Made by a program: the position numbers and the translations under genes
DNA from: Clostridia bacterium
Lineage (GTDB): Bacteria; Bacillota; Clostridia; Christensenellales; CAG-138
DNA: 47,932 nt
Direction of reading: 5' to 3'
Assembly: GCA_017554455.1 (NCBI GenBank)
Contig: JAFZIH010000100.1
Location: 1-47,932, forward strand
Part shown: piece after piece, positions 8,320 through 16,671 of the stretch
How positions within the stretch are numbered: the stretch's first letter is position 1
Layout of the letters: every line of letters begins with the position of its first letter
Notes under the pieces: model-generated
Seen by the model: only the letters and a program-made list of their open reading frames with translations
The model's database searches: none
Told to the model about the DNA's origin: nothing

Positions 8320-8910
8320 ATGTGTTTGTTTCGTAAGAAAAAGCCATTCGTGCAGTCCTCGCATGAGGACTGGAAGGCGCAATGGCAGGATCTGTTCCCG
8401 CCGGAGTGCCGCAACGTGCCCGTGACCGTCGACGGCGTGACCTATGAGGCGTACGTGCTCGTCGGGCACAACGCCATGATGCTGCAGGACGGACTTCTGA
8501 TGGAAGCGTCGTTTTTCGACGTGTGCGAGCTGTTCCAGAAGGCGGGACTGCACGTGATTTGGCTGATGCGCTGCACACAGGACGTGTATAACGGCTATCT
8601 GAAGCGTGTCAAAAGCGAAGACGGCGGCAAGCGGATGCAATGGCTCTGGAAGCGTCCGACGACGAATTTCGGACGCTGGAGCTCGGACCAGCAGCACGCC
8701 TCGATCCTTCTGCAGATCGACGAGCTGCCCGACGGCGATCTGTCGCAGTGCGGGAAAAAGGTCCTGCAGCGCGTCGTTTGGGCGGAAAGCAACGACCCGG
8801 AGAGCATGGTGCCGAAGCGCACGACCTTTACGACCGTCAATGTTCCCGACACGCCGCCGGAGCTGGTCCGCTGGCTGAACGGCGAGACGCTCAGCCGGTT
8901 TCAGGATTGA
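8320..8910 (+). CDS. Hypothetical protein
   Basis: 196 residues, not recognised. It begins MCLFRKKKPFVQSSHEDW, is soluble, has no signal peptide, and is rich in Trp and acidic/basic residues (for example DWKAQWQDLFPPEC, LHVIWLMRCTQDVYNGYL and SDQQHASILLQIDELPDGDL). It lies 6 bases after ade and so is very probably co-transcribed with it; GGTGAT near the ade stop may serve as its ribosome-binding site. Codon use resembles the neighbours. No function can be proposed from sequence alone. Confidence 0.7.
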   Translation: MCLFRKKKPFVQSSHEDWKAQWQDLFPPECRNVPVTVDGVTYEAYVLVGHNAMMLQDGLLMEASFFDVCELFQKAGLHVIWLMRCTQDVYNGYLKRVKSEDGGKRMQWLWKRPTTNFGRWSSDQQHASILLQIDELPDGDLSQCGKKVLQRVVWAESNDPESMVPKRTTFTTVNVPDTPPELVRWLNGETLSRFQD

Positions 8911-8920
8911 AAACAATACC

Positions 8921-9062
8921 GTAATTATAATTACAGTAATTATACTTATCGTAACGCCTCCCTTTTTTATGGGGAGGCGTTATGTATCTTCTTAATTATA
9001 TCGATATAATTAAATCTGATTAAGTGTAATTATGATTCTTATTATCTGTCAATCTAATTATA
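8921..9062. repeat. AT-rich intergenic block with repeated octamer TAATTATA and perfect palindromes
   Basis: Between two convergent transcription units the base composition drops sharply to AT-rich. The octamer TAATTATA occurs at 8922, 8937, 8993 and 9055, with a 7-base form at 9027 and an inverted copy at 9005-9012. Two perfect palindromes are present: 14 bp at 8921-8934 (GTAATTATAATTAC) and 22 bp at 8992-9013 centred on ATCGAT. No gene is seen here. Confidence 0.75.
8952..8982. terminator. Intrinsic terminator between convergent genes
   Basis: Perfect 11-bp stem TAACGCCTCCC/GGGAGGCGTTA with a T-rich 9-base loop, about 40 bases after the hypothetical gene's stop. The tail is moderately T-rich on the plus strand. 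It could act in both directions. Confidence 0.65.
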
Positions 9063-9131
9063 TATACGCCGTTTGCTGTCGGAATCCTTTTTTTGAACTG
9101 TGAACTTCTAAGGACTAATTTCCCGGAAAAT

Positions 9132-9156
9132 AGGACCGGTCTTTATGAGCGGTCCT
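9132..9156 (-). terminator. Terminator of the first nucleoside ABC operon
   Basis: Stem AGGACCG/CGGTCCT (7 bp, 11-base loop) followed on the minus strand by TATTTT, shortly after the permease stop at 9170. Confidence 0.65.
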
Positions 9157-9169
9157 TTGCGTAATGACT

Positions 9170-10102
9170 CTATCGTTCCTCCCGGAAGTACGCAAGCCCC
9201 AAGCTCTGCGGCGGGAGGTTTTCGCGCTTCTTGCGTAAGCTGACCATGATCAGCACGATGAGCGTGACCACATACGGCACGAGCTCGAACAGTTCCTTGA
9301 TGCCGATCGGGAAGTTCGTGCTCAGTACCAGCAGTCCGCCGAAACCGATGGACGCAAAGATACTGATCGCCGGCCGCCATGTGGTGAAGATAACGATCGC
9401 GATCGCGAGCCAGCCGGCCGCGTCGATCTGCGGTTCCGACCACGTGCGCGAACTCGCCATGATGTAATACAGGCCGCCGAGCCCGGCGATCATGCTGCCC
9501 ACGATCGTCGCAAGATACTTATACCGCGTAACATTGATACCCGCGGCGTCCGCCGTCGCCGGGTTTTCACCGACCGCGCGAAGCTGCAGACCCGTGCGCG
9601 TATACTTCAGAAACAGCGAGGTCAAAACGGCGATCCCGATCCCGACGTATGCAAGCCAGCCCGGATGGTTTCCGTCGCCGAAGTAGTTGACGGATCTCGT
9701 AATATCCAGGTTTGCGATGTCGGACTTTGCGAGCTTGGTCAAAACGCCGCCGAGGAAGTTTGCGAACCCGGTGCCGAAGATCGTCATCGAAAGACCCGTG
9801 ACGTTCTGATTCGCGCGCATCGAGACGGTCAGGAAGCAGTACAGAAGCCCCATCAGGAACGAGCCGACAAGACAGCACATAACCGGTATCATGATCGCGA
9901 GGAACGTGTTCATCTCCGCAACGGCGTGCTCATAGAGATATGCGCCGGTCGTTCCCGCGATCGCGCCGATGAACATGATGCCCGGAATACCGAGATTCAG
10001 GTTGCCGGATTTCTCCGTCAGGATCTCACCCGTGCTGCCGAACAGCAGCGGCATGCCGTAAACGACCGCCCTCGGGATGAAGTCTAATATAAACTTCCAC
10101 AT
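9170..10102 (-). CDS. Nucleoside-type ABC transporter permease (NupQ/YufQ-like), system 1
   Basis: 310 residues, polytopic membrane protein of the BPD_transp_2 (branched-chain/BMP) permease family. Typical segments are FGSTGEILTEKSGNLNLGIPGIM near the N-terminus, TGLSMTIFGTGFANFLGG, and GENPATADAAGINVTRYKY, the cytoplasmic coupling region in this family. It is the smaller of the two permeases of system 1, 3 bases after its partner, with GGGGGGTG ahead of the ATG. The pair forms the pore for uptake of nucleosides or related purines delivered by the BMP lipoprotein at 12929-14191. Substrate is inferred from family and context. Confidence 0.88.
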   Translation of the reverse strand: MWKFILDFIPRAVVYGMPLLFGSTGEILTEKSGNLNLGIPGIMFIGAIAGTTGAYLYEHAVAEMNTFLAIMIPVMCCLVGSFLMGLLYCFLTVSMRANQNVTGLSMTIFGTGFANFLGGVLTKLAKSDIANLDITRSVNYFGDGNHPGWLAYVGIGIAVLTSLFLKYTRTGLQLRAVGENPATADAAGINVTRYKYLATIVGSMIAGLGGLYYIMASSRTWSEPQIDAAGWLAIAIVIFTTWRPAISIFASIGFGGLLVLSTNFPIGIKELFELVPYVVTLIVLIMVSLRKKRENLPPQSLGLAYFREER

Positions 10103-10105
10103 ACG

Positions 10106-11245
10106 TCACACCCCCCGCTTCTTATGGTGACCGAACTGCAGCTGATAGTTGATGAAGAACTCGCAGCCGATGATGAAGAACAGGATGATCGCCATCAGCA
10201 TATTTGCAAAGTTTTTGTCAAGACTGACGCCGTCCGGCATCGGAACCTCCTTCGCGCCGAACTGCATGAACACCAGCAGCAGCGATGAGAACACCATACC
10301 GATCGGATTGAACTGCGACATCCACGAGACCATGACGGCGGTATAGCCGCGCCCGTCTACGGAGTTGGCGGCGATCGTGCCTTCCGCGCCGACAATCAAA
10401 AAGCCGACCAGTCCGCACAGCGCGCCGGAAAGGATCATCGTGCGGATGATGACGCGATTGACCTTGATGCCGGCATAGGAAGCCGTGCGCTCGCTTTCGC
10501 CGACGACAGCGATCTCATAGCCGTGCTTGCTGAACCGGAGATACAGGTAAAGCACAACGGTCAAAACGGCGATGACTGCGATCGAAAACAGGTACTGTGT
10601 GCCCGGCTTTCCGCCGATCTTTGTGAAATTGCCGATCCCCGCAGACGCGAGGTCCGAGTTGATCATGCCGACCGCGGTGCCGTTCGGCGACCAGAGATAT
10701 TTGAATCCGCGGTAGGAAACCATGAACTTGACGATCTGCAGCGCGACGTAGTTCATCATCAGCGTGAACAGCGTTTCGTTCGTATTCCAGCGGGATTTGA
10801 AGAACGCCGGCAAAAAGCCCCACAGCGCGCCGGCAAGCATGCCGGCGAGCATCATGACCGGGAACAGGATCGTATTCTTTACGCCCATCGAAATGTCCGG
10901 ATTGTTGAAGAACGGCATTCTTCCCGCGTAGAACATGCAGGCGGCGGCGGCGAATGCGCCGATCAGAACCTGTCCCTCCGCGCCGATGTTCCAGAAACGC
11001 ATCTTGAACGCGGGCGTGACCGCCAGCGAAATGCCGAGCAGGCAGGCGACCTGATACACCGTCTTCCACGTCTTGCGTTCGCTGCCGAACAGACCCTTGA
11101 ACATTTTATCCACGACGGTGATCGGATTCATCTTCGTGAACAGATATGTGATCAACGCGCAGAGCATGATCGCGATGATGATCGCAATGCCGCGGATCAT
11201 CCACGCTTTCCATACGGGAAGGTTGTCTCGTTTTGCAATATGCAC
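10106..11245 (-). CDS. Nucleoside-type ABC transporter permease (NupP/YufP-like), system 1
   Basis: 379 residues from a GTG start at 11243-11245. The frame could open at GTG 11252-11254, but that codon lies inside the ribosome-binding site GGAGGTGA, which is well spaced from the chosen GTG. Polytopic permease of the BPD_transp_2 family: MRFWNIGAEGQVLIGAFAA, NTNETLFTLMMNYVALQIV, and GESERTASYAGIKVNRV as coupling segment. It is the longer permease that pairs with the one at 9170-10102. It starts one base after the ATPase stop codon, so translation is probably coupled. Confidence 0.87.
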   Translation of the reverse strand: MHIAKRDNLPVWKAWMIRGIAIIIAIMLCALITYLFTKMNPITVVDKMFKGLFGSERKTWKTVYQVACLLGISLAVTPAFKMRFWNIGAEGQVLIGAFAAAACMFYAGRMPFFNNPDISMGVKNTILFPVMMLAGMLAGALWGFLPAFFKSRWNTNETLFTLMMNYVALQIVKFMVSYRGFKYLWSPNGTAVGMINSDLASAGIGNFTKIGGKPGTQYLFSIAVIAVLTVVLYLYLRFSKHGYEIAVVGESERTASYAGIKVNRVIIRTMILSGALCGLVGFLIVGAEGTIAANSVDGRGYTAVMVSWMSQFNPIGMVFSSLLLVFMQFGAKEVPMPDGVSLDKNFANMLMAIILFFIIGCEFFINYQLQFGHHKKRGV

Positions 11246-11246
11246 G

Positions 11247-12797
11247 TTATTCACCTCCTCCGAGCTTGGTCATCATCAGTCCGATCTGTTCCTTCGTCAC
11301 GTTCCGCCCGTCGACGACGCCGGATACCTGTCCGCCGCAAAGTACCAGTATGCGGTCGCAAAGCTCCAGGAGCACGTCGAGGTCCTCGCCGACGTATATG
11401 ACGGCGACGCCTTTCATCTTTTGTTCGGTCAGAAGGTTATAGATCGTATAGGACGTGTTGATGTCCAGTCCGCGCACCGCGTAGGCCGTCATCAGCACGG
11501 TCGGGCTCTGCTTGATCTCACGTCCGACCAGGACCTTCTGCACGTTGCCGCCGGAAAGACGGCGGAGCGGGATCCTGTCGATATTCGGCGTGACGACTTC
11601 GAGATCGTTGACGATCTCATTGGCAAGCTGTTTCGGGAATCTGTGGTTATAGAACGGGTTGAATCTGCCCATCCGGTAGCTTCTCAGCATCACGTTGTCG
11701 GTGATGCTCATGCTGCCGACAAGGCCCATGCCGAAGCGGTCCTCCGGCACGAACGAAAGGAGAATGCCCGAGCGGATGATCTTCAGCGGATCCATGCCGT
11801 TGATGATCCGCTCTTCGCCGGTCTTCGGCTCGATGTAGGTGATCCTGCTTTCCGGCTCGATCGGCTGCAATCCGGCGATCGCTTCGAGAAGCTCCCGCTG
11901 TCCGCTGCCCGCGATGCCCGCGATGCCGAGGATCTCGCCCGCGTTCGCGGAGAAACTGACGTCCGTGAGCCGCTTGACGCCTTCGACGTCCTTCACGGTC
12001 AGATGCTCGACGCGCAGCCGTTCTGTGATCTCCTCCGCCTGCGGACGATCGATGTTCAAACTGACCGCGCGGCCGACCATCATGTCAGTCAGGCTCTGCT
12101 GGTCCGCATTCTTTGTCTCCACGTCGCCGATGTATTCGCCCTTCCGAAGGATCGCGACGCGGTCGGAGACCTCGAGGACCTCGTGCAGCTTGTGCGTGAT
12201 GATGATCAGCGATTTGCCGTCCTTTTTCATGTTGCGCATGACGGTAAACAGCTTTTCCGTTTCCTGCGGCGTCAAAACCGCCGTCGGCTCGTCCAGGATC
12301 AGAATATCCGCACCGCGATACAGGACCTTGATGATCTCGACGGTCTGCTTCTGTGAGACCGACATGTTGTAGATCTTCTGGTTCGGATCGATGTCGAAGC
12401 CGTAGCGCTCGCTGATCTCCCGGATCTTTGCCGCTGCCTTCTTCACGTTCAGCATGCCCTTCTCTTCCAGACCGAGGATGATGTTTTCCGTCGCGGTAAA
12501 CACGTCGACCAGCTTGAAATGCTGATGGATCATGCCGATCCCGTGTTCGAACGCATCTTTCGGAGACCGGATGGTCACCGGTCTTCCGTGGATATAGATC
12601 TGTCCCTCGTCCGGGTAGTAGATGCCGGACAGCATGTTCATCAGCGTGGTCTTTCCGCTGCCGTTTTCACCCAGCAGCGAAAGGATCTCGCCCTCATGCA
12701 GTTCCAGATTGATGTTCCGGTTGGCGATCACGCTGCCGAAATGCTTGGTGATGCCTTCCATCCTGACGGCATTTTTGACTGCTTCCAACTCGTGCAT
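11247..12797 (-). CDS. Nucleoside-type ABC transporter ATP-binding protein (NupO/YufO-like), system 1
   Basis: 516 residues with two fused nucleotide-binding domains. Domain 1 has a full Walker A (LLGENGSGKTTLMN) and Walker B (ILILDEPTAVLTP), but its signature reads MSVSQKQ instead of the usual SVGxQQ. Domain 2 has the degenerate Walker A usual for this family (GIAGSGQRELLEA) and a signature LSGGNVQKVLVGREI; the following segment reads TAYAVRGLDI where the family has AAQPTRGLDV. It energises the permeases downstream. Start codons are poorly marked: ATG at 12795-12797 is chosen; a TTG at 12813-12815 or ATG at 12759-12761 are possible. It has its own promoter at 12836-12864. Confidence 0.88.
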   Translation of the reverse strand: MHELEAVKNAVRMEGITKHFGSVIANRNINLELHEGEILSLLGENGSGKTTLMNMLSGIYYPDEGQIYIHGRPVTIRSPKDAFEHGIGMIHQHFKLVDVFTATENIILGLEEKGMLNVKKAAAKIREISERYGFDIDPNQKIYNMSVSQKQTVEIIKVLYRGADILILDEPTAVLTPQETEKLFTVMRNMKKDGKSLIIITHKLHEVLEVSDRVAILRKGEYIGDVETKNADQQSLTDMMVGRAVSLNIDRPQAEEITERLRVEHLTVKDVEGVKRLTDVSFSANAGEILGIAGIAGSGQRELLEAIAGLQPIEPESRITYIEPKTGEERIINGMDPLKIIRSGILLSFVPEDRFGMGLVGSMSITDNVMLRSYRMGRFNPFYNHRFPKQLANEIVNDLEVVTPNIDRIPLRRLSGGNVQKVLVGREIKQSPTVLMTAYAVRGLDINTSYTIYNLLTEQKMKGVAVIYVGEDLDVLLELCDRILVLCGGQVSGVVDGRNVTKEQIGLMMTKLGGGE

Positions 12798-12835
12798 CCT
12801 TTCCGCAGAAACCAATATTCTGCCGATGATAAGAT

Positions 12836-12864
12836 ATTATATCAGATTCCGCGCCGTTTGTAAA
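12836..12864 (-). promoter_or_regulatory. Internal promoter driving ATPase-permease genes of system 1
   Basis: Minus strand: -35 TTTACA (12859-12864), 17-base spacer, -10 TATAAT (12836-12841). It lies just downstream of the terminator that follows the lipoprotein gene, so the transporter core genes can be transcribed independently of the lipoprotein gene. Confidence 0.75.
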
Positions 12865-12887
12865 TGAAAAGAACGATTTCTGACGAA

Positions 12888-12915
12888 AAAAGGGCAGTCG
12901 GAAGACTGCCCTTTT
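12888..12915 (-). terminator. Strong terminator between the BMP lipoprotein and ATPase genes, system 1
   Basis: Perfect 12-bp stem AAAAGGGCAGTC/GACTGCCCTTTT with a 4-base loop, running into TTTTTTC on the minus strand, 14 bases after the lipoprotein stop. Confidence 0.9.
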
Positions 12916-12928
12916 CGTACTGTTCGGA

Positions 12929-14191
12929 TCAATAGCTCTCGTTCAGCAGCGTGATGCCGTCGATGCGGAGATCGAAGTACGGAGCGCTGCGGAATTCGGA
13001 CTCATGGAAGTAACCGTCGCTGATGACTTCGGTGTCCGGGGTATATGCCGGGTCGGTATCGACGTCCGCCATGTAGCTGTCAAGCTTTGCGCCGCCGACG
13101 GTGAAAGCGTCGGTGCTGAATACGTGCAGCGTGCCGGCCGCGAGCGCTGCCTTTGCCGCGTCGATCGCCGCCTGCGTGTCCTTCGCCGCAACCGCGTCGT
13201 TCAGCGGGAAGAGCTCGACGGAACCGGTGTCGATCGTGCCGGTCCAGTCTGCCGGGATCGCTTCGCCTGCCGCAGTCGCCTTGATCGCGTACTCATAGTA
13301 CGGCTCCCAGTTGATGCGGGAAGAAACGATGTAGGTGTTCGGGCCGACGGAAACCGTGCTGCCGTTGTAGGAGACGTTCGGAACGCCTCTGCTCTCGCAG
13401 GCGGACGGTGCGCCCATGGAGTCTGCGTGCTGCGAAATGAGGACGCAGCCGCCGTCCATCAGCTTGATCGCGCTTTCTTTTTCAGCTTTCTCATCATACC
13501 AGGAACCGGTGAAGATGACGTCCATGGTGACTTCCGGAACGATGGACTTGACGCCGAGGAAGAAGGAAGTGTAACCGGAAACGACCTCTGCATAGGTGAA
13601 CGCGCCGACGTAACCGATCTTAAGCTGATCTGCGGTGATCTTGCCCTCGTCCAGCATTTCCTTGAGCTTCATGCCCGCCGCAATGCCCGCGAGATAACGG
13701 CCTTCATAGATCGCCGCGAACGCGTTGTGGTAGTTCGGAAGGTTCTCGGTGTGCGCCTTGGTGCCGGTGGAGTGGCAGAACTGAACGTCCGGGAATTCCT
13801 TTGCCGCCTGGATCATGAAGTCCTCATGACCGAAGCTGTCCGCGAAGATGATCTTGCAGCCGTTGTCCGCCATATCCGCAGCGGTCTCGTAGCACTCTTT
13901 ACCTTCGGGGATGTTCGTCTTGATGATGTAGTTGCCCTCGGGAATACCGAGCGTTGCGCATGCCGCCTTTGCAGCATTGATGAAGTTCAGGTCGTAGGTG
14001 GAGTTTTCATCATGCAGGCAGATGAAGCCGACCTTGATGTCCAGACCTTCCGCAGCCGGTTCATTCGCCGGCTCATTTGCAGGCTCGGTCTGTCCCTGCG
14101 GTTCTTCCGGCTTCGGCTGTTCCTGCGTCTTGCAGGCAAACAGCGCCGCAACCATCAGCAGACAAAGAGCGATCGCAAAAAATCTTTTCAT
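12929..14191 (-). CDS. BMP-family substrate-binding lipoprotein, system 1
   Basis: 420 residues. The signal peptide MKRFFAIALCLLMVAALFAC ends in a lipobox (LFAC) with the lipidated Cys20, then a Glu/Pro/Ala-rich linker, then a BMP/PnrA-type binding domain beginning IKVGFICLHDENSTYDLNF. Later segments IGYVGAFTYAEVVSGYTSFFLGVKS and HADSMGAPSACESRGV fit the family; an aromatic/acidic purine pocket is expected but not verified. The frame extends upstream to 14272, but ATG 14189-14191 has GGAGGG ahead and starts the signal peptide. It delivers a nucleoside or purine-like ligand to the system 1 permeases. Family members bind nucleosides; the exact ligand is unknown. Confidence 0.9.
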   Translation of the reverse strand: MKRFFAIALCLLMVAALFACKTQEQPKPEEPQGQTEPANEPANEPAAEGLDIKVGFICLHDENSTYDLNFINAAKAACATLGIPEGNYIIKTNIPEGKECYETAADMADNGCKIIFADSFGHEDFMIQAAKEFPDVQFCHSTGTKAHTENLPNYHNAFAAIYEGRYLAGIAAGMKLKEMLDEGKITADQLKIGYVGAFTYAEVVSGYTSFFLGVKSIVPEVTMDVIFTGSWYDEKAEKESAIKLMDGGCVLISQHADSMGAPSACESRGVPNVSYNGSTVSVGPNTYIVSSRINWEPYYEYAIKATAAGEAIPADWTGTIDTGSVELFPLNDAVAAKDTQAAIDAAKAALAAGTLHVFSTDAFTVGGAKLDSYMADVDTDPAYTPDTEVISDGYFHESEFRSAPYFDLRIDGITLLNESY

Positions 14192-14283
14192 GTTTCCCTC
14201 CGTAATCTTTTTCTGTTTTTGCTGTATTTGAACACATTTCTGTGTTTCAGCCCCGATATCGTTCAAAAACAAATATCAAGTTT

Positions 14284-14312
14284 ATTGTAACTGATGATTC
14301 GCATAAAGTCAA
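14284..14312 (-). promoter_or_regulatory. Promoter of the system 1 BMP lipoprotein gene
   Basis: Minus strand: -35 TTGACT (14307-14312), 17-base spacer, -10 TACAAT (14284-14289). Predicted start near 14277. The leader of about 85 bases contains a small hairpin (AACACA-GAAA-TGTGTT) but no purine riboswitch that I can recognise. Confidence 0.8.
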
Positions 14313-14356
14313 GCATAGTCTTGCTTTGAACGAAATTTACGCAATCTTGACAATTG

Positions 14357-14385
14357 AAAAAGGCAGCGTATGATGCTGTCTTTTT
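14357..14385 (-). terminator. Terminator of the rluB operon
   Basis: Stem AAAAAGGCAGC/GCTGTCTTTTT (11 positions, one non-Watson-Crick) with a 7-base loop, ending in TTTTTC on the minus strand, about 20 bases after the rluB stop. Confidence 0.75.
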
Positions 14386-14406
14386 ATGAGTATGCCATAC
14401 AAATTT

Positions 14407-15132
14407 TCAGTTTTTCCCCGCGTGCCCGCTTGCGGTGTTCAGACCCTCGATCTCCTCCTGCGTGAGATACCGCCACTCGCCGGGACGCAGATCGCCGAGC
14501 TTCAGATTGCCGTATGCCTCGCGTTTCAGCCGCAGTGTGCGATGTCCTACCGCTTCGAGCATGCGGCGGATCTGGCGATTTCTGCCCTCGTGGATCGTGA
14601 TCGAGAACGCCGTGCCGCCCGTGGTGGACCGCCGGATGTTCGTGACCCGCGCCGGCGCGGTCAAACCATCCTCCAGCTGCACGCCGTTCGTGAGCGTCGC
14701 GATCTCCGATGCGGAAAGCGTACCGTCGCATACGACACGGTAGGTCTTGTTGACGCCGAAGCGCGGATGCATCAGCCGGTTTGCAAGCTCGCCGTCGTTC
14801 GTGAGCAGCAGAAGTCCCTCGGAATTGAGGTCGAGCCGCCCGACGTTATAGAGCCGGTACGGAAGTTCGGAAACGAACGCCTGCACCGTCTTTCTGCCCG
14901 ATTCGTCGCTCGACGTCGAAACGACCCCGCGCGGTTTATAGAGCATCAGCACGACGCGCTTTTCCTGCGGCGCGAGCTTTTTGCCGTCGAGCCGCACGTC
15001 GTCCTCTTCCTCCACCGACATGCCGAGGACGGCCGGGATGCCGTTCACTGTGACCCGTCCGTCTTCGATGATCTTCTCGCAGGCGCGACGCGACGCCACG
15101 CCGCAGTCCGCCATGAATTTCTGTAAGCGCAT
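14407..15132 (-). CDS. rluB: Pseudouridine synthase, RluB/RsuA family
   Basis: 241 residues. An N-terminal S4 RNA-binding domain (MRLQKFMADCGVASRRACE ... GRVTVNG) is followed by the RsuA/RluB/RluE/RluF catalytic domain with the active-site motif GRLDLNSEGLLLLTNDGE (catalytic Asp) and the C-terminal LREGRNRQIRRMLEAVGH-like segment (here HEGRNRQIRRMLEAVGH). It makes pseudouridine in 23S rRNA, probably the RluB position. The frame opens further upstream, but ATG 15130-15132 is where the S4 domain starts. It lies 16 bases after dacF, as in the conserved clostridial order DUF2953-gerW-dacF-rluB. Confidence 0.93.
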   Translation of the reverse strand: MRLQKFMADCGVASRRACEKIIEDGRVTVNGIPAVLGMSVEEEDDVRLDGKKLAPQEKRVVLMLYKPRGVVSTSSDESGRKTVQAFVSELPYRLYNVGRLDLNSEGLLLLTNDGELANRLMHPRFGVNKTYRVVCDGTLSASEIATLTNGVQLEDGLTAPARVTNIRRSTTGGTAFSITIHEGRNRQIRRMLEAVGHRTLRLKREAYGNLKLGDLRPGEWRYLTQEEIEGLNTASGHAGKN

Positions 15133-15148
15133 ATGCCCCGCCCGCGGT

Positions 15149-16246
15149 TCATTCGAGAAACGAAAGAACCGCCTTTTTGAGATAGTACGCAAACCCGACC
15201 TCATCGACCGTCTCGCACGCGACGACCGGGACCGTCTTTACGATCTCGCCGTTTAGCAGAAGCGAAACCGAACCGACCTGCTGCCCCGCCCGAACGGGCG
15301 CCGCAAGTGTGTCGAACGCCGTTTCCACGGAGTATGCCTCGCTGCCGTCGGTCTGCGTCGGATACAGTATATCAGCTATCGGCGCCGCCGACAATCCCTT
15401 TTTCGCGCCGTTTTTGACCGGAAGTGTAAAAACCGTATCGCGGGTCAGGAACGTTCTGATCCGGTAGTCGCGAAAGCCCGCGTCCAGCATGCTTTTCGCG
15501 GTGTTCCACATCGTCGGGCAGTTCAGCACCGCGCCGACGAGCTTCATTTCGCCGCGTTCCGCCGCAAAGACGAGACACTTCCCCGCCGCCTTCGTATAGC
15601 CGGTCTTGACGCCGATCCCGCCTTCGTATTCCCACAGGAGCCGGTTTTTGTTCTTGAGCGTATGCGGGTTCGTGCCCTCGGTCCTTCGGTACTGCGTGCG
15701 CACGATCTCCGCAAAGAACGGGTTTTCGAGCGCCGCCGCGCCGAGCAAAGCAAGGTCCCTCGCCGTCGTATAATGATCCGGGTCATGCAGCCCGTTCGGC
15801 GTCACGAAATGCGTGTCGGAAAGCCCCAGCGTCTTTGCCCGCGCGTTCATGTGATCCGCAAATGCGCTCGTGCTCCCATCCAGAAAGCACGCGATCGCAA
15901 CCGCCGCGTCGTTGCCGCTCGTCAGCATCAGCCCGTATACGAGATCTTCAAGCGAGATCTTTTCCCCCGCTTTGAGATACATCGACGAGCCCTCCGTACC
16001 GACGGCTTCCTGCACAACGGTGACTTTCTCCGTGAGCCGCCCCGATTCGACGGCAAGAAGCGCCGTCATGATCTTGGTCGTGCTTGCCATCGGCAGCCGC
16101 GCGGTCTCGTTCTTCGCGTACAGAACGCGGCCCGAGTTTGCCTCAATGAGATACGCCGCCTGGGCAGGGACGTCCGTTTGCTCTGCCTTTGTCATATGCG
16201 GCAGCAGCAGGAGCGCGCAAAGCAGGACCGCAAGCAGCCGTCTCAC
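15149..16246 (-). CDS. dacF: D-alanyl-D-alanine carboxypeptidase (DacF-like penicillin-binding protein)
   Basis: 365 residues. A cleavable signal peptide (MRRLLAVLLCALLLLPHMTKAE) precedes a peptidase S11 domain with all three active-site motifs: S55-T-T-K58 (PMASTTKIMTA), S110-G-N112 (TSGNDAAVAIA) and K213-T-G215 (GVKTGYTKAA). The C-terminal beta-rich PBP5_C-like domain follows. It trims D-Ala from cell-wall stem peptides outside the membrane; with gerW and DUF2953 upstream a role in spore cortex or septum peptidoglycan is likely. It overlaps the end of gerW by 4 bases, so expression is coupled. Confidence 0.93.
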   Translation of the reverse strand: MRRLLAVLLCALLLLPHMTKAEQTDVPAQAAYLIEANSGRVLYAKNETARLPMASTTKIMTALLAVESGRLTEKVTVVQEAVGTEGSSMYLKAGEKISLEDLVYGLMLTSGNDAAVAIACFLDGSTSAFADHMNARAKTLGLSDTHFVTPNGLHDPDHYTTARDLALLGAAALENPFFAEIVRTQYRRTEGTNPHTLKNKNRLLWEYEGGIGVKTGYTKAAGKCLVFAAERGEMKLVGAVLNCPTMWNTAKSMLDAGFRDYRIRTFLTRDTVFTLPVKNGAKKGLSAAPIADILYPTQTDGSEAYSVETAFDTLAAPVRAGQQVGSVSLLLNGEIVKTVPVVACETVDEVGFAYYLKKAVLSFLE

Positions 16247-16671
16247 GGCTCGCTCTCCGCGGGCGGTTCGTCCTTTTGCGCGCGGATCTCGGTGATCGCG
16301 TCGCGGATTTCGGTCATGGCGGTCGGGATCATCTGCACGAGCCGGTCGAGCGTGCTGTCACAGTCGGCGTGCAAAAGCGTAACCTGTCCGCCCTGCATAT
16401 GCAGAAACGCCTTCGGGCTGATGGAGACGCCGACGACGCTTGCGCCGAGGAACGGATATCCGTTCGCGTCGAAGTCCGGCGCGCTTCTCCTTGCCACCGC
16501 CTGCGTCGGGAAATCGCCGCCGCCCGCGAAAAAGCCGAGCGTGACCTTTGAGACCGGGATCACCACCGCGCCGCCGTCCCCGTAGATGGGATTGCCTACG
16601 ATCGTATTCACGTCGACGATGTTCTTGAGCTCGCGCATCGTCGTCTGCAGTATCGTTTCAACAGGATGCAT
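16243..16671 (-). CDS. GerW/YtfJ family sporulation protein
   Basis: 142 residues, no membrane segment. The YtfJ/GerW family signature is clear: an N-terminal helix HPVETILQTTMRELKNIVDVNTIVGNPI, then the Gly-rich GDGGAVVIPVSKVTLGFFAGGGDF and a C-terminal beta-rich region. In Bacillus, GerW is needed for germination of spores with certain nutrients. Its 5' end overlaps the end of the DUF2953 gene by 14 bases and its 3' end overlaps dacF by 4 bases. The presence of this gene is one of the main arguments that the organism forms spores. Confidence 0.9.
   Translation of the reverse strand: MHPVETILQTTMRELKNIVDVNTIVGNPIYGDGGAVVIPVSKVTLGFFAGGGDFPTQAVARRSAPDFDANGYPFLGASVVGVSISPKAFLHMQGGQVTLLHADCDSTLDRLVQMIPTAMTEIRDAITEIRAQKDEPPAESEP

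Noticed and set aside
14192..14312. Purine riboswitch in front of the nucleoside transporter genes
   Set aside because: Expected from some Firmicutes, but neither lipoprotein leader has the conserved purine aptamer segments or a three-helix fold.
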